From Chelonoidis abingdonii (lineage: Eukaryota > Chordata > Testudines > Testudinidae): a stretch of DNA of 64,000 bases. Shown piece after piece: positions 20,801 to 31,370 of this stretch. Numbering within the stretch: the stretch's first letter is position 1; every line of letters begins with the position of its first letter. The notes beneath the pieces are model-generated. The model did no database searches, had not been told where the DNA came from, and was given only the letters and a program-made list of their open reading frames with translations. The position numbers were made by a program, and so were the translations under genes. Where the stretch lies: contig NC_133770.1 of the NCBI RefSeq assembly GCF_003597395.2, positions 6,965,300 through 7,029,299 on the forward strand, in the 5' to 3' direction.

Positions 20801-22159
20801 TCACACCACCACTCCCGTGTCTGACAGGCCCATAGTGGGGCGGCTCTAGCTGTTTGCTGCCACCTATGGCCAAGGCATCATAATTCAGGGAGCAGCTAGA
20901 AGCAGGGGACAGGGCCTGATTTGGATCTCATTCGCCTCTGCGTGAGTGCAGAGGGAGGCCGGCGAGGGGAGAATCAGTCTCAGGGGTGCCGAATCTGAAT
21001 GGAGACCAAAGGACCTTCTCCATAAAGCAGCCAAAGGAGGAAGACGGTTCTGCCTCCATGGCTCCGCTGCTGGATGGAGTTAAACACATGCAGCTTTGCC
21101 CAGGGATTTGTTTCAAAGGGAGGGAGATTCTGCAACCCGGATCTCTCAGTGGGAGGGGGGCACCGTTAATCGCTCCCGAATGCTAAGAGCAGGAGTAATG
21201 TGCAGTGAAAGGCTGGCTTTGGACACGCAAGACAAACACCCCTCTCGATGGAAGATCCCCTCAAACAAAATCTCTCCCAGCTGTTTCGCTGCCAGGGGCG
21301 TCTCTCTCTTGCTCTCTCGCTCGCTGTCCAGAGCCAACGAGGGCCTGGGAGTTTGGAACAAACTGCAGCTTTGCATCAACTGTTTTGTGAGCACTGCATT
21401 GAGTTTCCACCCCGGCAATAAGAAGTTGCTCCTATCCAGCTGCCTTTCATCGCAGGATCTTGACAAAGGAGGCTCAGTCTCATAACACCCATTTTGCAGC
21501 CTGAGAAACTGAGGCGCGGGGAGGGGAAGCGATGTACAGAAGGGAGGTGGCCTAGCTAGAAGGCATGTCGCTCTGGGGAGTTCATTGCTGGAAGGCTGGG
21601 CTGGGACCCTCAATGTGTCTAGTCCACATCAGGGGATTAAGGGGAAAGGGTCTGTTTGCAGCACAGGAGACTCGCAGAGGTATGAAGTGGCCACTGATCT
21701 CTCTGGGCTGTTCTCTGCTGAATGAGAACAGAGCTGAACACAGCATGAAACAATTGCTTAGAGGAGTGTGAACTGCCCCACTCATTGCAATTTCAGCATT
21801 TTATGGGCGCGTACTCTGCCATCAGCATAGAGCAGCGACACAGAGGGCCTTACAGCACAGCCCCTGTGCGGTCTCTGGTGCAGAGGCTGTGTAGCTAACC
21901 CACCGTAGCTAACTCAGGTGGAAATGGCAGCAACATGGGTTAGCCCCTCAAGTTGAATCCTGGCTCCACGATAGGCTTTCCCTCAGGCTGGCTTGGATTT
22001 GCTGCTATTTTTACCTGAGGTAGCTAACCTAGATTTATTTAGTTTTTTTGACCTTCAGTGATACCTGCGGTGACTTGTCCATGGTCAGGCAGGAAACCAC
22101 ACTACCGGCCCACCCGTCTTCTGCAAGTGAGCACATCAAGTACAAGAACAGGCGCTGAT
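20801..22159. other. Single-copy DNA
   Basis: A CT-rich run at 21300-21325 and open frames on both strands at 21096-21613 (up to 155 codons) without recognisable motifs. A block near 21880-22040 with TAGCTAACCCACC and GGTAGCTAACCTAG inverted words may be a MITE. Confidence 0.4.
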
Positions 22160-22450
22160 TCTGGGGGTGTTCTGGAAGCTTCCTAGAAGTGTCGGGGGAC
22201 CCACCGGATCCCGGACCGTGGTGTCGCCCCCTGCTCTGCCCCGTGGTCCCATTCCGACTCGGCCTCCTCTGCCCAAGGCCCCACCCATGCACCAACCCCA
22301 CTCCGCTCTGAGGCCCCACTCCACCTATTTCTGCCCCTGTTCCACCTCTTCCCCCAAGGATCCCTCCCCCAAGGCGCCCCCCTGCCCACTCCTCTCCACC
22401 CCCTCTCCCAAGGCCCCCTGTCCTCTGCTTGCCGCTCTCCGCCCCATCAC
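22160..22450. repeat. GC-rich low-complexity element
   Basis: Repeated CCAAGGCCCC/CACTCC-type words. Open frames on both strands (up to 142 codons) are composition artefacts. Similar DNA occurs at 44990-45235 and 47955-48290. Confidence 0.55.
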
Positions 22451-22721
22451 AAGGCCTCCACACTTGCTAAGATACCAGTGATGGACACAAGTTCAATAAC
22501 TAGAATATGAAAGACATATATAAATATGCTGAAAATAGCCTTCCCCCAAAACCGGCAGAGCCCCAACTCCCCCACCTTCAAAAGCACCCACCAGCAAAAA
22601 CAAAAATCAGCAAGGACAAGGTACCGGAGAATCACATTGCTTCTGCATCCCATCCCATCAACCCACTTTGAAAAGGTTAGAGACACTCCGTAGTATATGT
22701 CACCCAGCATAGAACATGGTA

Positions 22722-22909
22722 CACCTCTACCTCAATATAACACGACCCTCGGGAGCCAAAAAATCTTACCGCATTATAGGTGAAACCGCGTTATATCCAA
22801 CTTGCTCTGATCCACTAGAGTGAGCAGCCCTGCCCCCCCAGAGCGCTGCTTTACCGCATTATATCCGAATTCGTGTTATATCGGGTCGCATTATCTCAGG
22901 GTAGAGGTG
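22722..22909 (-). mobile_element. 188-bp Tc/mariner (Tigger-like) MITE
   Basis: Ends CACCTCTACCTCAATATAAC and, inverted, CACCTCTACCCTGAGATAAT; flanked by TA at 22720-22721 and 22910-22911. Inverted relative to the 3022-3209 copy and of identical length. Confidence 0.8.
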
Positions 22910-23070
22910 TATATCAAAATGCAGAAAACATCATGCCTAGGGCTGACCACAAAATAAAAATGCCATTTTGTGGAAAATTTCAAGGTTTCGATACTGTGCT
23001 GTTCTGCACCAGAACAAAACCTTTGGAAATTTTCCACTAAAAACATGAGATTGGGTGAAAAAGTGAAATC
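22910..23070. repeat. AT-rich palindromic repeat
   Basis: CATTTTGTGGAAAATTTC and GGAAATTTTCCACTAAAAA are inverted. A similar repeat type occurs at 31510-31650. Family unassigned. Confidence 0.4.
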
Positions 23071-23071
23071 C

Positions 23072-23270
23072 ACCCCAGATTAGCCAGTAACCCAGTGGTT
23101 ACAGTCCTCGCCATAGATATCAGAAACCTAATTCAAGTCGTTCATTTGGCAAAGGCCATCTTTCTCTCTCATACGCTGGACCTGATAAATCGTCCCAATT
23201 AAAATTTGATCCACACGGAGACATTTCTGCAGAGATTTGGTTTGGATGAATCACCATGAAAAACCAGCTG
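23072..23270 (+). repeat. tRNA-derived SINE
   Basis: CCAGTAACCCAGTGGTTACA followed by the B-box-like AATTCAAGTCGTTC at tRNA spacing; then a pyrimidine tract CATCTTTCTCTCTC and unrelated body. Degenerate. Confidence 0.55.
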
Positions 23271-23292
23271 TAACCACAAATGTCATATCACT

Positions 23293-23412
23293 AGGGTGAC
23301 CAGATGTCCTGATTTTATAGGGACAGCACCGATTTTGGGGTCTTTCTCTTATATAGGCTCCTATTACCCCCCACCTCATCCTGATTTTTCACACTTGCTG
23401 TCTGGTCACCCT
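23293..23412 (+). mobile_element. 120-bp MITE with AGGGTGACCAG ends
   Basis: Starts AGGGTGACCAGATGTCC and ends CTGTCTGGTCACCCT, inverted termini. A second copy, inverted, lies at 25155-25275. No clear target duplication, so the superfamily is open. Confidence 0.7.
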
Positions 23413-24084
23413 GCATGTCAGACCTGGTGACCTGAAACCACTTGGCTATTTACGTCAGGTGAAGAAGATTAGACTGCAACAGTGTGTGATCTTTAATAGA
23501 CACAGATGGTAAATTGGAAAAAAAATAATCCTTCCTGTTTAATACAAAACTGAGAACAGACTAAAGTGTCTCTACTTCATCCTGGCAGTGTAAAAGACAG
23601 GGGCCGGGTAAGGGGGCCTGGACACACACCCACTTCAAAGTCCCTTTGCCTTGCCAGCATGGCAATGTTTATTCTGAGCTGCAGACAGTGCAAGACGCGG
23701 GGTCGGGAGGCAAAAGTGACCGTATGTCCCAACCCACGAGGCTCCTGGGGGCCTGTGAATCCCCTTTAGAGCAGCCTCAGGGCTGTTCAAACTTATGCTC
23801 GCTGGTACTGATGCAAAAGAGGCCATTGTAAGCAAGGAGCCACTGGAAAGCAACAGTGATTTGGCCAGGCCCCCTACACTGGGAGAGAGGGTGGTATAGA
23901 GGGAGAATCTCCTACACCTTGGGAATCCTTGACTGCCCTGTTACAGCAGCTTCACGGCTCCGACTAGTCCAACTTTCCAGCCATGGCCTCAAGGCAGGAA
24001 TTTCAAAGAGCAAATGAACAGGGAAGTCACTCCTCAAAAGCCCAGATTGATGCAGATTGGGGTAGCATTACCTTGCTAAACACT
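23413..24084. other. Nothing recognised
   Basis: No repeat or exon recognised. Confidence 0.4.
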
Positions 24085-24490
24085 ATGACCAGAGCCAGCC
24101 CTAGACCAAATGGCACCCCAGATGAGGGGTATCTTTGGCGACCCCCCCTCCATTTCTTAAACTTCTGAATACCTTATTTTTATTGCATTTGTAGCCCATT
24201 TCACGACTTTGATACACGATTTGCATGCGTGATTTTTCCCTGTCATATAAGACGATACATGTGCACACTAGGATCTGTATTTATTCATGCTGTAGATAGG
24301 CAAATTTTAATAAATCGTTTCCTCTAAGCTTATAGAAACTTTTAAATGTTAAGGGTTTTTCATTTTAAGAGATCGGTGAAAAATGAATCCACAGACGGAA
24401 TACCTGCAACATGTTACTTCAAACATTCGATTTTCCATTTCGTCGCTAACAACAAAAACAGCTCCCCAAGCCCGGTGCCCCCCACCCTCC
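24085..24490. mobile_element. DNA element fragment with CCAGCCCTAGACC end
   Basis: CCAGAGCCAGCCCTAGACCA starts a known type of element whose GC-rich part resumes at 24460 (GCTCCCCAAGCCCGGTGCCC); AT-rich DNA lies between. The right end is masked by the adjacent SINE. Confidence 0.4.
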
Positions 24491-24495
24491 GCAGA

Positions 24496-24705
24496 GGGAG
24501 GGATAGCTCAGTGGTTTGAGCACTGGCCTGCTAAACCCAGGGTTGTGATTCAGTTCTTGAGGGGGCCACTTAGGGATCTGGGGCAAAAATCAGTACTTGG
24601 TCCTGCTAGGGAAGGCAGGGGGCTGGACTCGATGACCTTTCAAGGTCCCTTCCAGTTCTAGGAGATAGATATATCTCCAATTATAAATATATATAGATGG
24701 TTTCC
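24496..24705 (+). mobile_element. Tortoise-type tRNA-derived Pol III SINE
   Basis: The head GGGATAGCTCAGTGGTTTGA carries an A box; GGTTGTGATTCAGTTC holds a degenerate B box; GGGGCCACTTAGGGATCTGG is the family-specific body. The 3' end GGACTCGATGACCTTTCAAG GTCCCTTCCAG is the CR1 tail sequence, as established for tortoise SINEs that borrow the CR1 3' end for retrotransposition. The tail is an AT microsatellite. This is the strongest single pointer to a turtle genome. Confidence 0.88.
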
Positions 24706-25154
24706 TGCCTCTAAACTCAAGCCTGAATCTGATGGAAGGCCAAGGGAAGTGCTCAGACTGGGAGATGAACAATGAGCGCTGCTTTGCATTTCCATGGCAC
24801 TTTCCATCTGAGGAAATGAAAGCACTTTATAGGCTATGCAATTAATTAAAACATCACACAACAAGAGCATGTATCCTGTATCTGCTCTTCTGCTACCCAG
24901 ACATACGCCTGTAGCTAAGCACAAGAATACTGAAAAAGCCTATCCCCCTGAAGGGGGCAGACTTCACTATTAGCACCAATCCCGCTGCTGGTCTGACAAA
25001 TAGGAAAGTAACTTAAGATCTGTGCTTGTACAGCAGCTAGCACATTAAATAATGTGCTCCGTCATACAACTAATTAATGAAATGAAAAGGCTATGCTGAA
25101 AACATTTCCTTTACCAGCAAAGGGTGCAGGGCATCCAGTGTGCATGCATGCAGT
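24706..25154. other. Nothing recognised
   Basis: Single-copy, no exon recognised. Confidence 0.4.
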
Positions 25155-25275
25155 AGAGTGACCAGACAACAAGTGTGAAAAATCAGGACGGGGGTGGGGG
25201 ATAATAGGAGAACATATAAGAAAAAGACCCCCAAATCAGGACTGTTCCTATAAAATCGGGACATCTGGTCACCCT
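25155..25275 (-). mobile_element. 120-bp MITE with AGGGTGACCAG ends
   Basis: Ends AGAGTGACCAGACA and CATCTGGTCACCCT. Inverted copy of 23293-23412. Confidence 0.7.
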
Positions 25276-25277
25276 AG

Positions 25278-25505
25278 CCTGCAGTGTGGCTGTGTATTGT
25301 ATGCACACATGCGATGTGTACACTCATGTGTAGGCATAGCATGGAGCCCATGCATGAGTTTGTGGCGGGCGTATTTTGCAATGGGTGTGGATTGTGGGTG
25401 TGTATTTTCTAGCACGTGCAGTCTGTGCAGGCACGGACAACGTGTGGTTAGTGTCTGTGCTTGTGCAGAGAGTGCCGGGTGGGCACTGAATATGTGTGTT
25501 TAGTG
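25278..25505. repeat. Degenerate TG-rich tract
   Basis: TGTGTATTGTATGCACACAT, GTGTGGATTGTGGGTGTGTA and similar words; a decayed TG satellite. Confidence 0.5.
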
Positions 25506-25589
25506 GGGGCATAGGGGCAGGGTATATTTGCCTGAAACCAGAATTTGCAATATCAAAAAGAATGCAGGAAACAGGTTGCCTGCTGAGAG

Positions 25590-25787
25590 CAGGGCCGGCT
25601 CTAGGCACCAGCATTCCAAGCATGTGTTTGGGGCGGCACTTCTCAAGGGGTGGCACTCCGGCCCTTTGGGGCCAGCTCTTTTCAAGGGGCGGCACCCCAG
25701 TTTTTCTGGGATTTTTTTTTTTGCTTCGGCTGCAGCACTCCGGCTTTTTTTTTGCTTGGGGCAGCAGAAAACCTGGAGCCAGCCCTG
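25590..25787. mobile_element. 198-bp hAT-like MITE
   Basis: Ends CAGGGCCGGCTCTAGG and, inverted, CAGGGCTGGCTCCAGG. Flanked by GCTGAGAG (25582-25589) and TCTGAGAG (25788-25795), an 8-bp duplication with one change, as for hAT elements. Same family as 32984-33400 and 62483-63388. Open frames across it are artefacts. Confidence 0.8.
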
Positions 25788-25959
25788 TCTGAGAGAAAAC
25801 AAGTTTGCGTAACCTCATTTTGTGTAGCCCCGGTGCTCCTTTGCTGTCTGGCCTCTTCCTCTGACATCAGAGCTTCTTGCAGGCCACCTCTCAACGTACG
25901 TCACCATTTTGCAATTGGCCGATCTCAGCACAGGGGCCAGGATCCTGCTGCTGGATCAG

Positions 25960-26090
25960 CTCTTTGGGGCAGAGGCTGTCTTTAAGATTTCTCTACAGCT
26001 CCGGGGTGGCGTTGTTGTATACCACCTAGCACAAAGGGGGGGTATGATCATGCAAATAATACATAATAACAACACATGGAAGGAGTTAAA
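25960..26090 (+). repeat. L2-type 3' tail
   Basis: GGGGCAGAGGCTGTCTTTAA, ACCACCTAGCACAAAGGG, GCAAATAATACATAATAAC. Confidence 0.65.
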
Positions 26091-26109
26091 GCCGGCTAGG
26101 GAGAAAAGG

Positions 26110-26520
26110 CAAGTGAAGAGTTAAATGTAAGGAGTCTTTCGGGAGTTAACGCAGGGATTGCTATTTTTAAAGGATTAAAACCATTTGAGGGCCTTTTTCC
26201 TTCTAAATTTCAATTCCACATTGAAATCCCTTCCCGAATTTCCTCCTACCTTCCCCTGGTACAGCACTCGGCTGCAGGGGTGAACAATTTGGCTCAGCCA
26301 GCATCCCTCCGATGTGTGGTTGAGTGCTCTCCCTCCCCGCCTCAGCCCAGCCGTACCATGAAGCCAATAAAATGGCCTAACGCAGCAGGAATGCTTTTGT
26401 GCTTCCAGAGCTGTTTATAGATACAGCTTGCTGCAACTCCCAGATAAACTTTTTGCACTCACCCGTGATCCAAAGCTATAAACAAACTGCCGTCACCCTC
26501 CGATGTGGCTAGGGCTGCTT
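26110..26520. promoter_or_regulatory. Candidate conserved non-coding element
   Basis: Repeat-free block: GGATTAAAACCATTTGAG, AGCCAATAAAATGG (CCAAT plus a Hox/Cdx-like AATAAAA), GCTGTTTATAGATACAGC and AGCTATAAACAAACTG (forkhead-like). Conservation not tested. Confidence 0.35.
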
Positions 26521-27206
26521 GCGTCTCATCCAGAGATGCCAACAGGCCACAGTTGGCCAGGATCAGCCTGGAGCTTGGAAATCCATCCTAGATTATTTAG
26601 GAGACCCTCTCCTTGCTGTTCAGGCATCTGTGCTTTGCAGTCCCCACTTTTCCTGTACCTGCTGTCTCTGAGGGCTTAACTGTGCTGGAGATAATGCCCC
26701 AATTCCTGCCATCAGTGTAGCTGTGACCAGGTCCGGATTAATACATAGGCCTGTGCCCCGGGCCCCCTTGCCTCCTGGGGTCATGTCAGCATCTCCGCTT
26801 TCGATTTCAAACAAACTCATATTTCTAGCTCTGGTGGTTAGGAAGTAAAGCATGACCCAAATGGAAAAGTAATGTCAAGTGACATCTGCCTGAGTCTGCA
26901 GAGAGCCTGAAACAATAGGAATGAGTAGCGATTCAGCCCAGTCATCTCAGTGGGGTGTTAACTCCAGGACCCACTGCTCTGGGGGACCCTGCTAACCCCA
27001 CCAACAGAGGGCTCTGTCCATGTCAAAGGATTAGGGGGCAATGGGCAAAGTCCATCTACCCATCTACCCAAGTAGATACACCCCATCTGCTGGATTAAGT
27101 CCAAGGGCTTGCCCCAACTTTCGCAAAGTCCAGCTCACTGTTTATCATGGAGGATTTTGCAAAGGTTTTTCAAAACAATCCCCAAAGCTAACAATGCAGG
27201 TAGCTT
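26521..27206. other. Nothing recognised
   Basis: AGGTCCGGATTAATACATAGG near 26729 may be one end of a DNA element. Otherwise unassigned. Confidence 0.35.
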
Positions 27207-27476
27207 CTCACACAGAAGCAGCCCTACAAAAACAAATAAGTGTGGACAACCCAACGCTTACCAGCAACCCTACAATAACAAAGCAGCCCAGACAGCTCAG
27301 TGCTTACCAGCAACCCTACAATAACAAAGCAGCCCAGACAGCACAGAGCTTACCAGCAACCCTACAATAACAAAGCAGCACAGACAGCCCAGCGCTTACC
27401 AGTAACCCTACAATAACAAAGCACCACAGACAGCTCAGCATTCCCAAGCAGCCCTACAATAACAAGGCAGCGTGTG
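27207..27476. repeat. 46-bp minisatellite, about six units
   Basis: The word CCCTACAATAACAA recurs with its T at 27271, 27317, 27363, 27409 and 27455, a constant 46-base step; a degenerate unit starts the array at 27225. Unit landmarks: TTACCAGCAACCCTACAATA and GCAGCCCAGACAGCTCAG. A 109-codon open frame runs through it only because no unit carries a stop in that phase for two turns. Confidence 0.95.
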
Positions 27477-28044
27477 GTTGTTTCCCCCTGAGGAAAGGGG
27501 AAAGGAAAGAGAATGTTACTTAAGGGAAAAGATTCAGGGCTTCCCAGATGCTATTGCACAATGGCTGCCAAATAAATATTTTCACTGTGTCCCTTTAACG
27601 AAGCTAAAGGACTTGGCCTTATTAAGCATTTGTTACCCCACAGGCAGCAGCACTGGCAGAGACTAGAGACATGAAATGAGCAAACACTCGACTGATTGGT
27701 TGTGTTCTCTCTGCCTGCCCCATCCCCATTATCACAGAGCCACACACACACACACACACACACGCTAGAGGTGCCACGGCACATACTATGCTCCTGAGCA
27801 CAGCAGGGGCAATGAGGTGGAGCGATCAAGCCTGATATTAACTGGCCAGAGGTAGAAGGAAAACCAGTGGGTCCGTGCCCTGGGATAAGTGCAGTGGTGC
27901 ATGGCGCATCGTGGTATGGCACACAGTATGTGTAGTCAGTGTTTACTGGAGCAGGAGGCGGCACACCTGGCGGATGGAGCCTTGTGTACTAGATGTGATG
28001 ACTCTGAGAGTCGTCGGTCCCACAGCGAGAAGCTCAGGCTGGAT
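27477..28044. other. Single-copy DNA with a (CA)n tract
   Basis: A perfect (CA)n run lies at 27741-27763. Nothing else recognised. Confidence 0.6.
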
Positions 28045-28340
28045 GCTCCAAGAGGAAGGATAGCCTAGGGGTTAGGGTGCAATGAGAAGGCTTGAGTCCA
28101 GTTCCCTGCTCTGACACAGACTTCCCGTGGGACCTTGGGCAAGTCACTTAGGGCCAGACTTTTAAAGGTATTTAGGCGCCTAACTCCCATCTGGGCCTTA
28201 GTTTCTAAGTGCCTCAGTTTCCCATCTGTGCAGTGGGGATAATAGCACTGCCCTGCCTGTTGTGAGAATTGCCAGGCACTCAGAGACTAAGGTGATAGGG
28301 CCCATATAAGGACCTGGGGTAGGTCAATAGAAGCCGTGCC
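28045..28340 (+). repeat. Near full-length MIR/CORE-type SINE with internal insert
   Basis: Head GGATAGCCTAGGGGTTAGGG with an A-box-like start, then CCAGTTCCCTGCTCTGACAC, CCTTGGGCAAGTCACTTAGG, and after an insert TGCCTCAGTTTCCCATCTGT, GGGATAATAGCACTGCCC. The insert (about 28152-28205) contains TTTAGGCGCCTAAC, a palindromic word also seen at 63913-63955. Confidence 0.8.
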
Positions 28341-28769
28341 ACTGTGTTCATGAGCACCTGTCTGGAAGTGGAGTTGGTGAGCCAGTAGGGGGCACTCTTC
28401 TCTCTGATGCCGTGCTAAGCTTCCTGCCCTGGGAGGGTGTCGGGGAGGCCTGCGCTTGCAGAGGTGCTGTCTTTCAGAGGAGTTATGTGCAACCCTTAAA
28501 ACTCCCTGTGGCTGGATTCTTGTTTATGCTCAGGCTCAGATCATCTCTGTGTGTCTGGTGAAGGGCATGTCGCATGTGCCCAGGAATGCACATGCCATGC
28601 CCACATCTATGCACGTAGGAGTGCGGGCATGCTACTGAGCGCGTCCGCCTCCCCGTGGAATATGTGTTCCTATTTCTGCCCATCTGCACCAGTGCAGGTA
28701 CCTATATGTGTGTGTGCCTCTCCACGCGAGGGTGTGCACATTTGTATGAGCGCGTGCTCACCTGTGTGC
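28341..28769. other. Nothing recognised with confidence
   Basis: GGTGCTGTCTTTCAGAGGAG near 28462 resembles another sauropsid repeat. No exon recognised. Confidence 0.35.
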
Positions 28770-29225
28770 ATTCTTTTGGGTCCGGGAGTGCACACACCTG
28801 TCTGTGCAAGTACATGCAAGTGCACATACCTGTCTGTGCAAACATGTCTGTGCAAGTATATGTGAGTGCGTATACTTGTCTGTGCAAACATGTCTGTGCA
28901 CACATATGCGAGTGCATATACTTGTGCAAACATGTCTGTGCAAGTATGTGAGTGCATATACCTGTCTGTGCAAACATCTGTGCAAATATGTGTGAGTGCA
29001 CACCTCTGTCTGTGAAAACATGACTGTGAAACCATGTCTATGCAAGTATGTGTGAGTGCAAATACCTGCCTGTGCAAATATCTGAGCGTGCAAATACCTG
29101 TTTGTGCAAATACAAGTGAGTGCACATCCCAGTCTATGCCAATACATGTGAGTGCACATACCTGTCTGTGCAAGTGCGTGTGAGTGCACATCTCTGTCTG
29201 TGAGAGCATATGTTAGCATGCAGGC
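28770..29225. repeat. Degenerate TGTCTGTGCAAA minisatellite
   Basis: More than ten variable units of 30-50 bases built from GTGAGTGCA, CATACCTGTCTGTGCAAA and CATGTCTGTGCAAGTAT. On the minus strand this stays open for up to 206 codons with a repeating H-x-C-T-D/Q pattern (28758-29378). I treat that as a by-product of the repeat, not a gene. Confidence 0.9.
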
Positions 29226-29569
29226 TTGTCGGTGAAAGCGTGTGCTCCCCGATGCCTGTTCTAGTGTTCTCCTGCCATTTGGTCTGCGAGCGTGTGTGCT
29301 TGTCTCTCTCTCCTTACCCCTCCGCCTCTCCCCACCGTAGTCAATAGAAAGCTTTTCCAGTGTAGACGGCCACCACAAATGGCCCAGGAATTCTCAGTGC
29401 AGCTGTTTGTTCTGGCACTGTTGCAGCCAGGTCTTGAAGGCTTTAAGTCAGTTGAACCACATAAACTTTCCTTTCGGGGTCAGATTTCAGAGGTATGCGA
29501 CTGGGGATGCCCCCACCAAATGTTTCCAGAGCCCGCCCCTGTCCCTTTCCAAAGATCGCCATCATTCCT

Positions 29570-29990
29570 GAGCGAGCGAGAGGGGAAACCTAAGACGCCA
29601 TCGCAGGAGGGAAAGCGCTGCGGCCATAAAAGTGATTTACGATGCTGAGAGATCCCATTACGCGGCCGCGGCTGTCTGTAACAATGCTCTCATTGTCACA
29701 CCAGTGACGGTCATAGCACCGAACCGCTGGGCCAGGCCCTGAGGGCTTTACTCCCAGCATGTTCTCCTGGACTTGGAGATAGGCTGATTTCTGCCTGCCG
29801 AGGAATAACACACCACCAGGATGCTGAATGGCCGCTGGCCTTGTTTATCGATGACCGGCGCCCTGTTTCCCATCTGGAAAATGAGGAAGATGATCAAGCC
29901 CTTTAAGATCTGCGGCTGAAACGTGCCAGATAAGAACTGGGGATTCTTATCGCTCACACCCGCAAAGCAGAGCAAACAGGATCCAGCGCA
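29570..29990. promoter_or_regulatory. Candidate conserved non-coding element
   Basis: Repeat-free, information-rich block: GGCCATAAAAGTGATTTACG, CTGTAACAATGCTCTCATTG (Sox-like inverted ACAATG / CATTGT), TTGTTTATCGATGACC, GATAAGAACTGGGGATTCTTATC (inverted GATAA pair). One of the best enhancer candidates in the window. Confidence 0.4.
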
Positions 29991-30234
29991 TTGTTATTAA
30001 TCACGGCAGTGCCTAGAGGCCCCGTGCGAGACGGATGCCCCGCCGCACCAGGCGTTGTACCGACACATGGTGCAAAACAAGCTGTAAACAGGACAAAGCA
30101 CCCCGCTTTCCAGGGTGAAGGATTTGGCTTTAACAATCCCGCATCCCCCAAGCCACTCCAAGCCTTCTCCCTCCACTTCACTCTTTACACATATAATTCA
30201 AACCAGCAGAAACCATCTGTTTAATATTAGCCGT

Positions 30235-30350
30235 TACGGTGCTATCGCAGCAGCGCCTAACGGGCTGCGGTGGGAGCAGGGCCCCATTGTGCTGGGCGCT
30301 GCACAGATCCACAGTGAGAGACAGCCCCTGCCCCACAAAAAGATTTACAA
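30235..30350 (-). repeat. L2-type 3' tail
   Basis: GGGCCCCATTGTGCTGGGCG and GCACAGATCCACAG are the reverse complement of the tail words. CCCCTGCCCCACAAAAAGAT marks its upstream side. Confidence 0.7.
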
Positions 30351-30464
30351 CCCCCTCATTGAGGAAAGATCCCCTGTTTGGCACAGCAGCTCAGCACATA
30401 TTCAAAAGCAGGTCTGTGCATAAGTGCAGGGACAGACCTATGCACATGTCTAAGTGTTTTCCAG

Positions 30465-30600
30465 AATCAGGACCTTGGCTGACAAAGGGAGTATTAACAT
30501 CCCCATTTTACAGGAGGGAAACTGAGGCATGGGGCAATCAGGTGACTTGCCCGAAGTTGCAGGAAGAGCAGGGACTTGAATTCCGATCTCCTGAACCTCA
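30465..30600 (-). repeat. MIR/CORE-type SINE fragment
   Basis: ATCCCCATTTTACAGGAGGG, AAACTGAGGCATGGGGC, GGTGACTTGCCCGAAG. Confidence 0.75.
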
Positions 30601-31264
30601 GACACGAAGGGAGACAAAAATGCCCACGTTATTTCACATTGTCCCAGAGACAAGCCTGGAGCATCTCCGAAGGCTCTGATGGGTGGTCCCTATGAGGCTG
30701 CCCCCCCACAGTGGGTGGTACTGAAATGCATGCTTATTTCATGACATGCTGGATCCACAGTGAATCTGGCCTCTGGACTGAGGAATTTCTGCTTGATTTG
30801 TTAGGTCTGCTCAGAGTCAGCAACCCACGGGCGCTGACTTTCCTGTCTGCAAGAAAGCATTGTCAGGGGATACTGACATTGTGTTCAATTTAGAAACCAT
30901 AATGGGCCCTCCAATCAATGAGAATCCTTTTAAAACCTCCTTTCCCCTCATGCTGCCTTTCCATTATGGGCTTCTGAGGCTCTGAGAGCCTGGATCAATC
31001 CCGCATCAGGAAAGTTTTCCCGAGTCCCTAAATATGCACCAAAGAGACTCTTGTGACTGGATCAGACTCCTGTTGCTGGATAACAATGCCCCGCTGTCAG
31101 AGATGCCCAGACAAAGCCCCCGAGATGCTAGGGAAGCAGGAGGCAACGTTTCTGCAGCAGGGACTGGATGTCTATTTATTGTATGGAGCCACGGAGCGGA
31201 GGAAGCTGGAGTGGCTCTGCAGGCCTCCAGAGGGACAATGACTCACGAGGGACCCAATCCAACT
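30601..31264. other. Nothing recognised
   Basis: No repeat or exon recognised. Confidence 0.4.
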
Positions 31265-31370
31265 CCCAGACTTTAAGGCCAGAAGGCGTTGTTGTGAGCT
31301 AGTCTGCCTTCCAGCAGAATACAAGCCAGGGAACCTCACCCAGCGATTCCTGCATCTAATCCACAACTTC
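31265..31370 (-). mobile_element. CR1-related fragment
   Basis: TAAGGCCAGAAGGCGTTGTT, CACCCAGCGATTCCTGCATC. A weaker relative lies at 52925-52980. Confidence 0.5.

Noticed and set aside
22035..22481. 142-codon Gly/Arg-rich frame and its antisense Pro-rich partner
   Set aside because: Both derive from CCAAGGCCC-type low-complexity DNA.
27225..27474. CRISPR-like array
   Set aside because: The 46-bp units are contiguous diverged copies without unique spacers, in a vertebrate genome.
28758..29378. 206-codon minus-strand frame with a His-Cys-Thr repeat
   Set aside because: It coincides exactly with the TGTCTGTGCA minisatellite; the pattern follows the DNA repeat and there is no other coding evidence.
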